This document shows positions 24,593 to 37,400 of a stretch of 64,000 nucleotides of DNA, piece after piece (position 1 is the first letter of the stretch; each line of letters begins with the position of its first letter). A program made the position numbers and the translations under genes. Origin of the DNA: Homalodisca vitripennis (lineage: Eukaryota; Arthropoda; Insecta; Hemiptera; Cicadellidae); NCBI RefSeq assembly GCF_021130785.1, contig NC_060214.1, positions 45,211,001 to 45,275,000 of the forward strand, read 5' to 3'. The notes under the pieces are model-generated. The model had not been told where the DNA came from, did no database searches, and saw only the letters and a list, made by a program, of their open reading frames with translations.

Positions 24593-25656
24593 CCCTTTGA
24601 GTGCCAACGTCCGATTTTACCGGACGACAAAAGGTGGCCGAAAAGTGCTGATGTACAATTTTACCGGACGTTCGGGAAAAAGTCACTAAAAATTGTAACC
24701 TTTAATATTAAAAAAAAATATCATATTGAAATGTTTGTAAAGAATCGTTCTTTTCAAAATAAATTGTTATAGGACACTTCCGATCAAACTTTAAATATTA
24801 TGAAACTCACATATAAACATTTTTGGTTGCCATAGCTACCAGAAACAATGTGACAATAGTTTCTTCAAAGTTGTATAACTTACACATTATTGAAGATAAT
24901 AAAATAAATTTTTCAAGATTTACAGACAATTGCATACAATTTCCAGTGATATGGACTAAGAAAAGGATATAAATTTTTTGATCATAATAATTTGGTTGAA
25001 AAATTAAATAAAAAAATATTTTTTAATTTTTTTTAGGTAAGTCCATTTTTGGTATTTATAAATTTAGTGTTATGGTAACTTTGTTATTTTATGTTAATTA
25101 AACAGAGTTTTCAGAGAAAAATAAAAAAAGAATCATGTTGATAGCTTATTAAATCAACTCACATATAAAAATTTTTGGTTGCCATAGCTACCAGAAACAA
25201 TGTGACAATAGTTTCTTCAAAAGTTGTATAACTTACACATTATTGAAGATAATAAAATACATTTTTCAAGATTTACAGACAATTGCATACAATTTCCAGT
25301 GATATGGACTAAGAAAAGGATATGAATTTTTTTGGTCATAATAATTTTGTTAAAAAAATATATTTTTGAATTTTTTTTAGGTAGGTCCATTTTTGGTATT
25401 CCTAAATTTAGTGTTATGTTTGCTAACTTTAACTAAAAACTTAAGTATTTTTAATTAACTACTTTTAATTAACTGCTAAACTGTTAATTAAAAAAAAGAA
25501 TCATGTTGATAGCTTATTAAATAATCAAACTGTGAATTCCTTACTAAAACCTTGCAAAATCCCTGAAAAAGGGCTGGCACTTTTAGGTACACCCACTAGA
25601 ACAATACCTGGCGCTTTCCAGTATACCCACTCAAAAAATACTTGGCACTCAAAGGG
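24593..25656. mobile_element. piggyBac-type non-autonomous element (MITE-like, 1064 bp)
   Basis: The ends are perfect 13-bp terminal inverted repeats, CCCTTTGAGTGCC at 24593-24605 and GGCACTCAAAGGG at 25644-25656. They are flanked by TTAG (24589-24592) and TTAA (25657-25660), consistent with a decayed TTAA target duplication. CCC/GGG ends plus TTAA are typical of the piggyBac superfamily. The left subterminal region repeats TTTTACCGGACG twice; the right has TACACCCACT and TATACCCACT. No transposase frame exists inside, so it must rely on a helper. The interior contains a tandem duplication (about 24808-25090 and 25152-25422). Confidence 0.85.
24808..25422 (+). repeat. Internal tandem duplication inside the piggyBac-type element
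   Basis: Two copies of about 275 bp, both beginning ACTCACATATAAA and passing through TTGGTTGCCATAGCTACCAG and CAATTTCCAGTGATATGGAC, repeat with a period of about 345 bp. They differ mainly by small indels in A/T runs. The first 180 bp are almost identical, so the duplication is younger than blocks A-G. Confidence 0.9.
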
Positions 25657-25660
25657 TTAA

Positions 25661-28595
25661 ATTATGAACTGTCCACGTATAGAATTTTTGTCGATTATAT
25701 GGAGAATGTTTTATGGTTACATTAAAAAGCTAAAAAATAGAAGAAGACGCTTGAAAAGAAGAAAATGTGAATATATCTTATATCTAAACATTCTCCTAAC
25801 CACGTCCTGTCATACTGATGAAACATGATAATAAGCGTGGAGTGTCATTACGGACTTAAAAGAACCCTTAATGCATTTGCTAATTTATTGTATGAAATTT
25901 TTAGCAAAGCAGTAGTTGTTGGTAAAATTTAACATCTTATCTTATGATAATAATTAAGGTGATTGCCATGCCTTGGTCTGAAACGCTTTTCAAATATTGC
26001 TTTGATAACGATGATGCCCTACAAGGGAAATCAAGTCCTAATATTTGAAAACAAATACAATAATTGTTTTTATAGCGACGGAAATGATAACCTTTACCAT
26101 CTTATAGCACCAAACACCCCAAAACATTTTTGCTTAAAATTGAATAGAAATGCCTTTATTCACAAGCGTTTCTAAGTTATATTACTGTGTTTGAGTACAA
26201 CTCTTGTCAGTAGTGCTCTCAAAGTAATATTAAAACTAAATCAAAATTAAAATAAGATTGAGTTTCATAAATTAAAATTTTGATATTCAGTGCTACGTTA
26301 ATATACGTAGCGAAAGCACAAGCTTACAAATTGAATAGTACAGGGCCAAGACAACTTCTCTCAGATACACCTTGCTTTATAACTACAGGGACAAATGTCT
26401 CATTCTCAACATTCGTAACCTGGTTTCTTGCTCCAATATAAGATTTCCGCCATTCTCTAGCATTTCACACAAACCGCAGATGTACATTTTATCCATTAAA
26501 AATTGACTTTTTACTTATGGACATTAAAGCCTACTAATAATCCAACATGATATCTGAGCTATGTTTTCCATTGCCTTTAGCATCAATGAGATCTCGAATT
26601 ATATTCGTCGCAGAGTATACGTACTGTGGCCTTGTATAAAACCAGACTAGTTTTATGCATCATATTCTTTGCAATCCTGTATTTCAACATCTAATGAGTA
26701 ACAGTTCTTTTTTTGACATTGCAGTCACAATTTTAATTTTCTAACCTTATAAGTGGAATGGAGACCTGGGTAGGGAATAAAGATACTTTGATTCCACATT
26801 TGAGGATAGACCCATTTAGTGAGAGATATTTTTATCAGATGTGTCATGACACATTAAGCATAAGGGCTCAATAAGCTATCTTGATATTTTACACTAGTTT
26901 CTAGATTTTTCGTTGGTTTAAAATTATCAATATGGAGAGCATGATATTTAATAATGTGTACCATACCATCTTATTCATGATCTATCTTCTCATGCATCTA
27001 CCTGAATTAAACTGTCCTAATCAATATCTTCGTTATTAACATAATTCTCATTGCCGATCTTTTTATAATATATAATATGTATATAGAGTTGGATCAAATA
27101 AGAAATCACAATTCGAATAATGTAAATGAACTTATTTAGAGTTGTTATCTAACTATAAACAAACGTTTGATTACTTATATTAAAAACACAATTTTGTCCA
27201 TTAAATGTAACCTAGATGTGTAATACTGAAATGAGAGCAGATGTCATCACAAAACCATATATTCATGTAAATTGCAGACGTCAGCCAAAACGTGCTACTG
27301 AAATCGTTGAAATATATATATTCGTATAAGTTTCCGAATTTTAAAACTGAACATTTAAATAGGACCAATAAATCAGGTTATAATGGTTCTAGTACATGAT
27401 TTATTGCAGAAATGTTTTTACTATCGATGTAAATATAAATATTAAGATATTTTCCAGCTACAGAATTATTTATACTTTGGCCTATTAGTTATTTATTATT
27501 GATTTGGTATATCTCATCTTAAATAGCATGAAATCTTTCTTTCTACTTTAATTACAGTTTTATTTAATAAATAAAACGTTAGTGGTCACATCTTTAAAAT
27601 ATGTAACAGTAGGTGACCAAAGAGAAATACTCAACATCGCGTCAGTAACCGTTTACGACTCTTGTAGACTGTCAATTGATTGCAGGTGTCATGAAGCGAT
27701 ATGGGACTAGGTGGGAGAAACGGCTATTTATCTCAATTATATTATTGTTTCAATTACTGAAAGGGAATTTCTCTTCTTTCAGGACGGTTATTATAATAAT
27801 TTATTTTCAAAAATCTTTTCCTTATGGCCATTAAGAATATTTCAAATGGGTGAGTGCAATATCACTACTCAATAAAACAGCATAAAAATTTTTTAAAGAA
27901 AGAACCTAATATGTACGTAAATTAACTCCGTATTTTGTACGAAAACCAGTAAATGTTTCCACTGTATAAGATGTAACGTAAGATTGAATGGATTTTAAAA
28001 GTAAAAGGACGACGTACAATGGTTTTGCAGACAATACATGTATTATCAAACATTGTGGCTATTTTAATATAGCTCTTCTTGATCCTATTTTTATATCTCA
28101 ATTGTCTATATTGTATTTTTAAGTTTTATAACTTAAGAAGTCTCTATTAATTGCTTAGAGGCAATGCTACATATTAAAAATAGTTGTGGTCACTTTACAA
28201 TATAATGCCATTATTAAAATTAGTAAAAAGAAGATATGGTAGAATATTTCAAATTCAAGCTTTTTTTTAAGAACTTATTTCCTTTGGTTTTAATATCACG
28301 CATTTAATTATATGATTATATGTTTAATTATCTTTATTTCCTTTAAAGATAATATTGTTTATAAATGAAAATTTTATAATATTGCCACCGTATATAATTG
28401 AAGCTTTATCATTGGTGAACTTAGAAAATAATGGCTCCAGAAATCTCTAATAGTGCGAAGTATTTGATTCTAAGAAAGAGTAATTCTAAAAATAGCTCTT
28501 TGAGTTTGAGTACTGGATTCAATTTGATCTAATGGGGTCTCTTATTTACATAGGAATAATTAAGAAACGGAAGTGGTAAGCTTCGAGCCTTAGGA
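25661..28595. other. AT-rich DNA, no gene seen
   Basis: The 70-codon ORF at 25963-26175 shows no motif. No RNA gene or repeat boundary is visible. Confidence 0.55.
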
Positions 28596-28599
28596 GTAA

Positions 28600-28790
28600 A
28601 ATATTAATGTTTAATGCCACCGGAGACATGTTTGAAAAAATTTCATTTATACAGTGCATCCATGTCTGCCAAAATTTGGGATAAGGGTTTAATAAGTTTT
28701 ATCCATTTCTAGGGAAGGTTGATGAGTGGTTGAGATCACTTTGACTGAAGAAGAATGGAACTCAGTTTACATACCCTCTTACAAAATGAC
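28600..28790 (+). repeat. Duplicated block F, copy 2
   Basis: Weak partner of 21700-21890 (see that entry). It lies upstream of block D copy 2. Confidence 0.4.
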
Positions 28791-29389
28791 TGTGTTTACT
28801 TTCAATAATGAAAGACAATGTAAACAAGTTAATTAATGACTTAGAAACTGTTGATTGAACTGAAATCAGTGTTTTTGAGAATTCATTTGAATTTTAATAC
28901 ATGAAATATGAAGGATTTTTCTATCATTATATCAAAGTTTTACTTAGAATGAATTATTAATTTTAAATATTTATTCTAATTTAAAATTCAGATTATGTTT
29001 ATTTCTATGCATTATTTTTTTAACTAATGGTCTCTTTAAGCTTAATAATCCTTTTTTATATTTATAAACAAATACGGTAACAATGATTTAAAGAAAATAT
29101 TTAGAATTTTACAGTTGCATATTCCAAACATTGTGTGTGACTGCACACCAGAACGATAATTATTGCTATTTATTACTTTCATATGATTATTATTTATTAT
29201 GTTTCATATATTATATATGGGCTATTTAATTTTTATGTTTAAATTTTATTGTCTTTGCATCCATATTAGTTGGTCTATAATAATGGATAGAAAGCGCAGT
29301 TACTACTTCAGTTGCATCTGTGAATAACCCGGTCAAACAAGTGAATCAAAAGATACTTGTTTTACAAAACCTCAAACAGTGCAGACATG

Positions 29390-29580
29390 TACTTGAAAAA
29401 TAGAAACGATTTCACGTTAAATAAAAAATTGCAGCACCTCATCAGCAGATCACTCATGTTTTATGACCGGAACAAACATGCAGTGACGGAAACCGGCTGT
29501 TGGAAAGCGGAAATGCCTCAACATTTGAAATGAGAGACAAACAAAGACATATTTTACAACAGTAGTAAACGTTCTTTCCC
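29390..29580 (+). repeat. Duplicated block D, copy 2
   Basis: Contains the 75-bp island 29483-29557 that matches 10390-10464 at 72 positions. Also shared before it are AGAAACGATTTC and TCATCAGC. The 95-codon minus ORF over it (29450-29737) shares only the island-encoded part with the other copy. Confidence 0.75.
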
Positions 29581-30059
29581 GGAAACCATTTTTTACAGAA
29601 CCATTGTTCTGTTGGTCACAATATCTCCTATGTAGCTGAGTGTTTAAACAATAAAATAATTTACACAGACTAATAAAACTATAACTAAACTGTCTATGTA
29701 TGTGGAACCAAGCAACGAGGAAACACTCATTTTTCATATGAGTGGCGTAATTATAAACATTGCTTTTGGTGAAGATTTGAGTCTAATTCACGATTATGTC
29801 TCAATCAGAAACAAAAATCTTGATACTCTGTCGGATAACTAAAACATACCTTCATTCAGTGTGTAAATGATCTTGGGTACTGAAGAAACAATCGCTTTAA
29901 CTTTTAACTTTAACTGCTAATAAGTTGGAGATAAATGGAGCAAAATACATTGATTTTATTTACATGTTGAAAATAATTATTGATAAATTGGTACTGTAGT
30001 TTAGGTCAATATTATTCAGGATGAATCAGGACTTGAAGAATTCATTGCTTAATTCGGTA

Positions 30060-31170
30060 AGGTGAAAAGGTGGTTATTCATCTCAGAACTAAAGCGTTGG
30101 ACGTTATGTATTCTTGTGCGTTGCGTCGGTAACTACACGACTAGTAAACCGTACAGACATCAGCTCCTCATTCTTTTTCTGTTTAAGAAATACAGAAGCT
30201 GTGGTACGACTGCAATTATTAATGAGCATTCAATATCTAACATAAATATCAACATTACTAACAAACTGCTCATAAATGCAGTACACGTTACAACAGTATG
30301 GTACGAAGGTAAATCTCATTCTTTTATATTGCATCGTAATTCGTAATAACCTATAATAAAAAATGTAATTGAAAATATAATAAATTCATGCTATTTCTTT
30401 AGAAAATATATAGTTTTACAATTGTTCATATTTACTTAAGTTTGAACTAAGTAGATGTTAATAATTTCAACAGCACGAGATAATCATCAACACAAAAGTT
30501 TCATTATTTGAAACACTCGTATATTAGGTTGATACAATATTAATGAAAGTGTTTATTATTTTTTGTCAATTATGATGGAACAATAACATAACGTCAAGAA
30601 TATATCAATAAAGAGAAATTGTTTGAAAGAAACTATGCACTTAATTTTCTTTGTATCGTCCATTCGGACGTGAAATACACCGACTCATTTTCTTTGTCAC
30701 ACTTCTGTAGAAATTCTAACAATAATCGTCAACATATTTCCCATGAAACATGTGTATTAAAAAATAATGTGTAAATCGTATTTATATTGAATTCCATCAT
30801 TGGGTATAAATGCTCTGTTTTATTAATATCACTATAGAAGTTTTGGGCGTTCACTGGTTATGATTTCGTTTTCTACTAAAGTTTTTGTCTGAGTAGGAAT
30901 TTTAAAGCCAAATTTTCGTTGTGTTTTTTACTAATTTTGAAAAATAATAAGATTTCTGCTAGTTAAATATGTTTATTTCACTTTTAATAAGTTTAAATTA
31001 TAATTGTACATTTATTGTTTTAGAAAGTATAAGGTTTTTATTTGTCAGCCTTTCACAAAACAACTAAATTTTACCCAGCAACGTACTGTTCTGTTGTTTT
31101 GTCATTTACAACTTCCCACCTTTTAGCAATGGTGTTTTCATAGTAGTGTACTAAAAATATGATTGATGGT
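30060..31170 (+). repeat. Duplicated block G, copy 2
   Basis: Aligns in order with 33330-34460, about 3.3 kb downstream on the same strand. Landmarks are ATGTATTCTT, AACTACAC, AGTAAACC.TACAGACAT, TTTTCTGTTTAA, AATATCAAT/TATCAATAAAG, TTTTGGGC.TTC, TGAGTAGGA.TTTTAA, CACAAAACAAC and AATTTTAC. The 94-codon ORF 30062-30346 is interrupted in the other copy, so I do not call it a gene. Confidence 0.75.
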
Positions 31171-31189
31171 CATTGTACGTAATACTATA

Positions 31190-31310
31190 AGTCCTCCTTA
31201 TTTAGTCTCAAAGCAGTATGGATAATGCCTCAATATCTTTGAAAATACATTGTTAATCAACTATCCTTGAAGAAGGCACGTTCCCTTGCAGTAGTTACAA
31301 AAAATAATAT
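31190..31310 (+). repeat. Duplicated block C, copy 3, 5' piece
   Basis: Short match to the start of block C copy 2 (TTAGTCTCAAAGC, then ATCCTTGAAGAAG and CCTTGCA). The block resumes at 32280 after about 970 bp of unrelated sequence that includes the promoter-like region. Confidence 0.4.
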
Positions 31311-31919
31311 CTTTTAGAGAACCCTTTTTTCGGGTAGTTTCATTTATACTGAAAGGTCGGTATAAAACAAATTACGTGGTTGATTTTTACTTTCTAAAAG
31401 AAAGAAAACGAAACTTCTTCTGGAAATAAAAGGTTTTTACTATAATAAAAATTTTACTAAAAATTTAACACTTCCAAGTTTTTAAATGTTCAAAATAAAA
31501 ATTAAATTAAAAGATCTTTTAAAAAAAGATTTATTAATTTGAAATAAAATAAATTATATAATATCCTTTCTCTCAAATTTATATACTTCTAATACATTTC
31601 TGCTCACCTCACTTACAGGTTTGGTGCTTCGATATATTTATATATTACCATATATCGATTCGTTCTCACTTTACTTTATTGAGTATATTTTAACTTAATA
31701 CTCCTACAACAAAAGGTTTCTTGAAAGTACCTATGAACAGAAAACAACAGATTACGAAATAGCTACGAAAATATTACGCGATATAAAGCAGATTATGTTA
31801 TAAAAGGGCAAACTATTACATTTGTAAGCTAGTTCACATCAAATAACCGGGGCACGTAGAAATTTCAAAAGGGTTAGACTCAACGTAAAATTAATTATAA
31901 TATGCAGCAGTTTACTTAC

Positions 31920-32085
31920 TCGGTAAGGTTCAGTACAGTCAAGATACGTGAGTGTAGTCGCATAGGGCACAATTCTTCGGTTCGTAGGTTAACTCTGAAC
32001 TGGTCGCTAGTCACAGTCTACTCCCTTACCGATCAAACAGAAACACGATAAACATGTTACGTATGTAGTAAACTTTGATTTAACT
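31920..32085 (-). promoter_or_regulatory. Possible minus-strand promoter with a non-coding first exon
   Basis: On the minus strand, GC-rich sequence (about 32095-32155) carries CACGTG (E-box) and TGACGTC (CRE-like). It is followed by TCAGTT, a match to the arthropod initiator, with the putative +1 at 32085. About 165 nt downstream lies a strong 5' splice site, CCGA|GTAAGT, with GTAAGT at 31914-31919. No TATA box is visible. The stretch is much less A+T-rich than its surroundings. This pattern fits a transcription start plus a 5' UTR exon whose remaining exons would lie at lower coordinates. The target gene is not identified, and no long coding exon was found downstream in this window. Confidence 0.3.
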
Positions 32086-32279
32086 GACAAAACCAAGACG
32101 TCACCCCCGGTCTCCCTCAAGCCACGCGCTGCGGTCACGTGATTCGAGAGTACGGATGGTGAGCGAATACAAAATTAATACATTTTCTCACGGAGCCTGT
32201 TTTCCACGGGTAATTGCAGTAAAAAAAATTACAAAATATGCCCCCAATAGTTACTCTACTGTTATAATCGGTATACATT

Positions 32280-32890
32280 ACACAGCATGATTGACAGTCA
32301 ACAAAAGCGTCATACAGTAAATGGTTAGTGACGCGATATTGAGAAATTTTCTGAGGATGTAAACATAAACATGTTTTAGCGAAAATTAGTGTAAGAAGGA
32401 TATGTTACACGGTATTGTAGCCATTCCTAAGCAAGCGCAAATAATTGTTAGCCTAAACTATTTATGATCCATTAGCTGAATTAGCTCCCAATATTTCTAC
32501 TTATGGTATATGCTATGTCATTCATATAGGAAAATATTCGGCGTTAAAATGAAAAAGCATAATACGTACTTTAATAAACTCACTTAAATACCTACATTAG
32601 TATTCTGAAACATATAGGAATTTATGCATCCTAGAGTTCATGATTTTCAGTAACACGTTTCGTGAATTCGTGATTCAGCAATTTACGTGAAGTTTTGTGT
32701 TGACATCTGTTCTCAGTTCTGTATTACAGATCTAGGTCACATGTAATGGTTTTATGATAAAAGCAATAAAACATTCGTTTATTGTCAGATGACAGCTCTG
32801 AATGTAAACAGGCTCTATTAAATTTTTCATATTGTGATTCTTTTATTCGATTCAGTACCAATTCAATCCTTTTGTAATTACTTCATTTTA
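32280..32890 (+). repeat. Duplicated block C, copy 3, main piece
   Basis: Shares GACAGTCAACAAAAGCGTCAT, split here as GACAGTCAACAA and AAGCGTCAT, then CATGATTTTCAG, GTGTTGACATCTGTTCTCA, AATAAAACATTCGTTTA, GACAGCTCTGAATGTAAA and ATTCAGTACCAATTCA with copies 1 and 2. The (TA)n tract present in both other copies is absent. Confidence 0.75.
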
Positions 32891-33329
32891 TACTAATATG
32901 CACGTGTAAATGAATTATTTAATACATAAACATTTAGGGTGGATTTGATTTTCAATTTTATTTATGAGTGGATAAAGTTGAATTAACATTTTAAATTTTG
33001 TTGAAATTTAATAATTTTGTTTTAATGATTGTAGATGAAGTTGATGAATCATAATTGAGTCATAAAACTAAAAATGCTTTTTTTGTTTCTTTTGATTTCA
33101 CGCGTAAAGTACTTAACTGACTGTACTGAAATTGTACAAGTAAATCTTAAGGACCCTTGCTTTAACATAGGCCTATTCTTATTTTGAAAATTCGCTGGGG
33201 TTACTCCCCACTAGGCACTGAAACAGTGAAAATCCCATACTGGCGTCTGTTCTGTGTAAACGTTTTTCTATGTTAGCAAAACCAAACGTTTCATGAATTT
33301 AATTACATGTTTTCAGTTTGTTCACGTTT

Positions 33330-33576
33330 AAGGTATGAATTTCTGAAAGGAGTGGTATTTACCGCCGTGTTTATATTTCAGAAGTGTGAACCAGAAGTTA
33401 TTAAACTCAGTCCTTGAGAGTTGGACGGTATGTATTCTTACGCGCAATGTTTATAACTACACCACCAGTAAACCATACAGACATGAGCTTTCTTAACCTT
33501 TTCTGTTTAAAACTTGAAAAGCTATGGGATCATTGTGTGTACGTGATTACTCAATACGTAAAATAATTATAAACAC

Positions 33577-33610
<34 letters not shown>

Positions 33611-34460
33611 AGTTCAAAAGGACAGGTTAACATTGAAAATATACTTTACATTCCTTTTTTAAATGTTTAAACTCAATAGCAGTTAATATTTGTAACAGAT
33701 CTGTTAAATGCAATGCCAAAGCACAATTTTTTAAATTCATAATTTAAGTTGGAAAACTTTTGTAATAAAAGTATTTATTATTTTGTAAACTTATGATGAA
33801 ATGATTGGTTAATATCAAGCATTTATCAATAAAGATATTATTAAAAACAAACCATAAGCTTAAATTTCTTTTAATAGTTTATTAGGCCGTGAAATATATA
33901 CAGCTATTTTTTTGTAAGATTTCTTTAGAAAATCTAACAATAGAAGCTAATGTATAGTCACACGTATTTTACAGAGTTGCACCGCTTTATTTTAATGCTA
34001 GTATTTAATATCTATCTATATGAAAGCAATAACCCTTAAACACAACAAAAGGTTTACATCGTAGAGGTGAGGCTCAATAAAAAACGTGTTCAAAGTAAAA
34101 ATTTTACATTGCTGCTATTTAAATGACAATAATGTTTTGGGCATTCCTTGATTATTACTTCTATGTCACCCAAGCTTTTTTCTGAGTAGGACTTTTAACA
34201 CACAAACTTTTTTAGAGTTTTTTTACCCACCTTAAAAAAAATGTTTAATAAGATATAAACGAAAGCTGTTTATTCTCCTTATAGTATCTTTAGATTAATA
34301 TTTTACAGTTGTATTTGTTTGTATGAAAATATTAATTTTTTATTAGCTGGCATTCCACAAAACAACAAAATTTTACTTAGCAGACTATTCTTCTTGTGAC
34401 AATTTACAACTAGCCATATCTGTAACAGTTTCCACTCTGAATTTTAGGGACATGTGTTGT
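33330..34460 (+). repeat. Duplicated block G, copy 3
   Basis: Partner of 30060-31170 with the same landmark order. It contains a 31-nt A tract (33579-33609) that the other copy lacks. No shared open frame. Confidence 0.75.
33579..33609. repeat. Poly(A) tract, 31 nt
   Basis: Uninterrupted run of A inside block G copy 3. It could be a retroposon tail without a recognisable body, or a simple expansion. Confidence 0.95.
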
Positions 34461-37400
34461 TGACACTGCATTACACGTTACAGATCAATGAGTTATTTAA
34501 ACTGTGAGATTCCATATATCATCGACTCAAAAGTCTACGTACGCTCTCCTTCCTTTGCAATTTCTAGTCTAAAATGCTTGATTTGTAAATTTTCCCATCA
34601 AAATACTCCATGCAAAAAATATGCGCTGTAAATAAAATGACACTAGATGGTCAATATTACGTTGGTTGCCATTTCTCCAAGGTTGCTGTTTGTGTGAGCA
34701 AAAAGGACGACCTGCAACTTAATAACGACAATAGAAAATGCTTAATAGTTGAATATTCCATGATGCTGCGGATTTCAAGAATGTATAAGATTATCCTTAA
34801 ACTGATTACAGTTTCACTGTAGAGAAATTAGACTAGTTTTTCGCCAAACTAAGAGGATTAATTATAAATCTTCTAAACGTTCAAATCATTTTCGCTTGTG
34901 ATATTAAGGTAGAAAACTTGCGTAATCCTCTTATTTTTTCAATACATCCGTTATATTTCTTTCGTTTTTAACTAATAAACCTTTTATATAATTATTCATC
35001 CTAGTCAGTACAATAACTATCATGCGTTACAATAAATCTAATATTAATAAGTAGCTAAGTAGCTATGAAAGGTCCAAATAACAACATGTTATTCAAATAA
35101 GTTATTGCATTACATTTTACCTTACAATTCAAAGATATATGATATAAAATAGCGTACAACAATACTTGGGTGTAATCTTTTTACTGAAATGCATCACGAG
35201 AAAACTTAAAAAAGAAAATATATTTATTTAAGTATAGATTTGAATTTACAATATTTATTTGCTTAAAAAATTTACAAATACATAACAATTTTTGAACAAA
35301 CATTGAATTAAATTTACAATATTCGTTCCTTATTCAATTCCATTTCATTTGTATTTTAAAATATATTGCGTATTTTAGTAATATTTAAAACGGACGAGGT
35401 TATACATGCAAACAAACAATTTAGCAGATACTTTCGTCAAATTTATCACTTTTTAATAATAAGTTATAAAAATCATCTATTTTAAATACTTGGTTTTTAA
35501 GAGAAGTAATATACGGTGTATCTAATATATTTAGCCACCAGTTATATTGGCAAAATAAATTGAAAAATAATAGTTTTCCAATCGTAACCTCTCATTCTTA
35601 AAGGAATAATTGGAATGTCTTTCAAACCCTGTCATAAGCAATAAAGTGATAATTTTGAGGGATCGCTGTGGTTAGTTTGTCGTTAATTTTCAAACTTGGG
35701 TATATCTGTACTTTTTGATCCAAAAATTGAGACGCTACCACTGAGTAGGTCACCTTGATTCTGTAGAGATAAATAGGGAGGTAAACACACAGCGACGGCT
35801 GGATTGGTGTTAAACGTGATTATGTTGACTTTGGATTCCTATTTATTTCTCCTTGAGGAATAATAGACTCTCATTTATGGAAACAAAAAATTCACCTTTT
35901 CACTAAAATAAGGACATATTATAAAGAAAAACTTTGTAAACATGAAATATACAATATTGGTATTATATTAGGTTTCCCTGGAAAATATGCCAGAAAGCCA
36001 TGTTTGCTACTAAATAATTGTAGTGTCTACAGTATATTGGTAAACACTATACATTCTTACTTTCTATAAGTAAGCAGCTGCCTTAAGTAGTGTAAAATTA
36101 TTTTTTTTTTTACTTTTAACTATTTATTTAATTAAAATTGAATTTATGTTTATTTGTTAAAAAATTACACAACTTGACAATTTGTTACCTGCTATAAAAT
36201 CTTACACCAAGTTCAAGCAAATAACCGATTTTGTTCTACTAAATACCATTCAAAGAGAAAATAGCAGCACAGAACGGTTGTTCACTTTGCTGCTCCACCG
36301 TGCTTAGAGATCGTGTCAGAAACATTGTAGTTGCACTCCATTGTGCACCTGATGAGGAAATGAGACAGCCATTTCAATTAGGTCTATGATGCCGAAAAAT
36401 TGAATTTTTAAGGAAGGGTATTTAGGTACTACCACTAAAATGTCTGTACGCAATAAACCAAAAAAGAAGACCATCTATTTTATACAGTGTACAAACTCTT
36501 CCCTTATCAAGACACTCACATAGTTCCTGCCTAATCCTTCTGTAAATATTTGAAACTATTGTTATATTTTCTTTTAAAGGCTCTAGCCTGAGTCTCTTCA
36601 TTAAGGGACTTAAAATATGTACATGCATACGAACGTTAACATTGCTGCACAGTTTACAATTAACTGTCCGTTTACTAACTCTAACAGTTATGACTTGTGA
36701 AATGCTGAAGTCAAATTTTAAAATTCCTCAAAATTTTCTTTTAATTTCTAAAAAGATCATCGCCTTTACCACAGACACCAAGTAAAGGCCCTCTTTTAAT
36801 GAAGTAAAGAATAGAAATTCGTGAAATTTTAAAATTAAACTTTCATGAGGTCACATCTCGACGTATTGCTGCTGGTCATTTAGCAATTCCTACATCTGTA
36901 ATGATGAGTAAGAACTAAGCTGATTACTGAAAATTGTTTCGAAGTAAATATTATAATTGTCGAGTATTCACACAATTGCTAAATCCAGTCTCTGTAAAGC
37001 ACTAGAACCAAACCATTTGACCCACTAACAAGCTCTCCCATGCCAGTAAGCTCAAATACAGTACTACTTTTCGAGCTGTGCTAATCCATCCCCTCTCATA
37101 GTAACATAGTTTTTATTGGTGTGGTTGTGAGTATACCACATATTTCCAGTGTAGTCTTTAGCCAGGGTCTGAGAAGTGTATGTTTTCACGGAGCAGTGTT
37201 AAAGGTTTGGGGCACACTAAAGATGATTTTGAATATAAAACGTAGAATAAAGAAAATTTAATTTTTAACTATCGATACCTGTAAAATTTAAAGGATGTAC
37301 GTAGTTCTTAGAATTTGTAATTTATTGTTAATTTAATTGAAGGTTTAATCCAAGTTTTATTGATAACGCTAAGCCTCTTACTAAATTAATTAGAAAGGAT

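Noticed and set aside
36335..36400. CCTGATGAGG...GCCGAAAAATTG, considered as another PLE 3' end
   Set aside because: No adjacent PLE coding remnant or matching 3' UTR was found; similarity too short.
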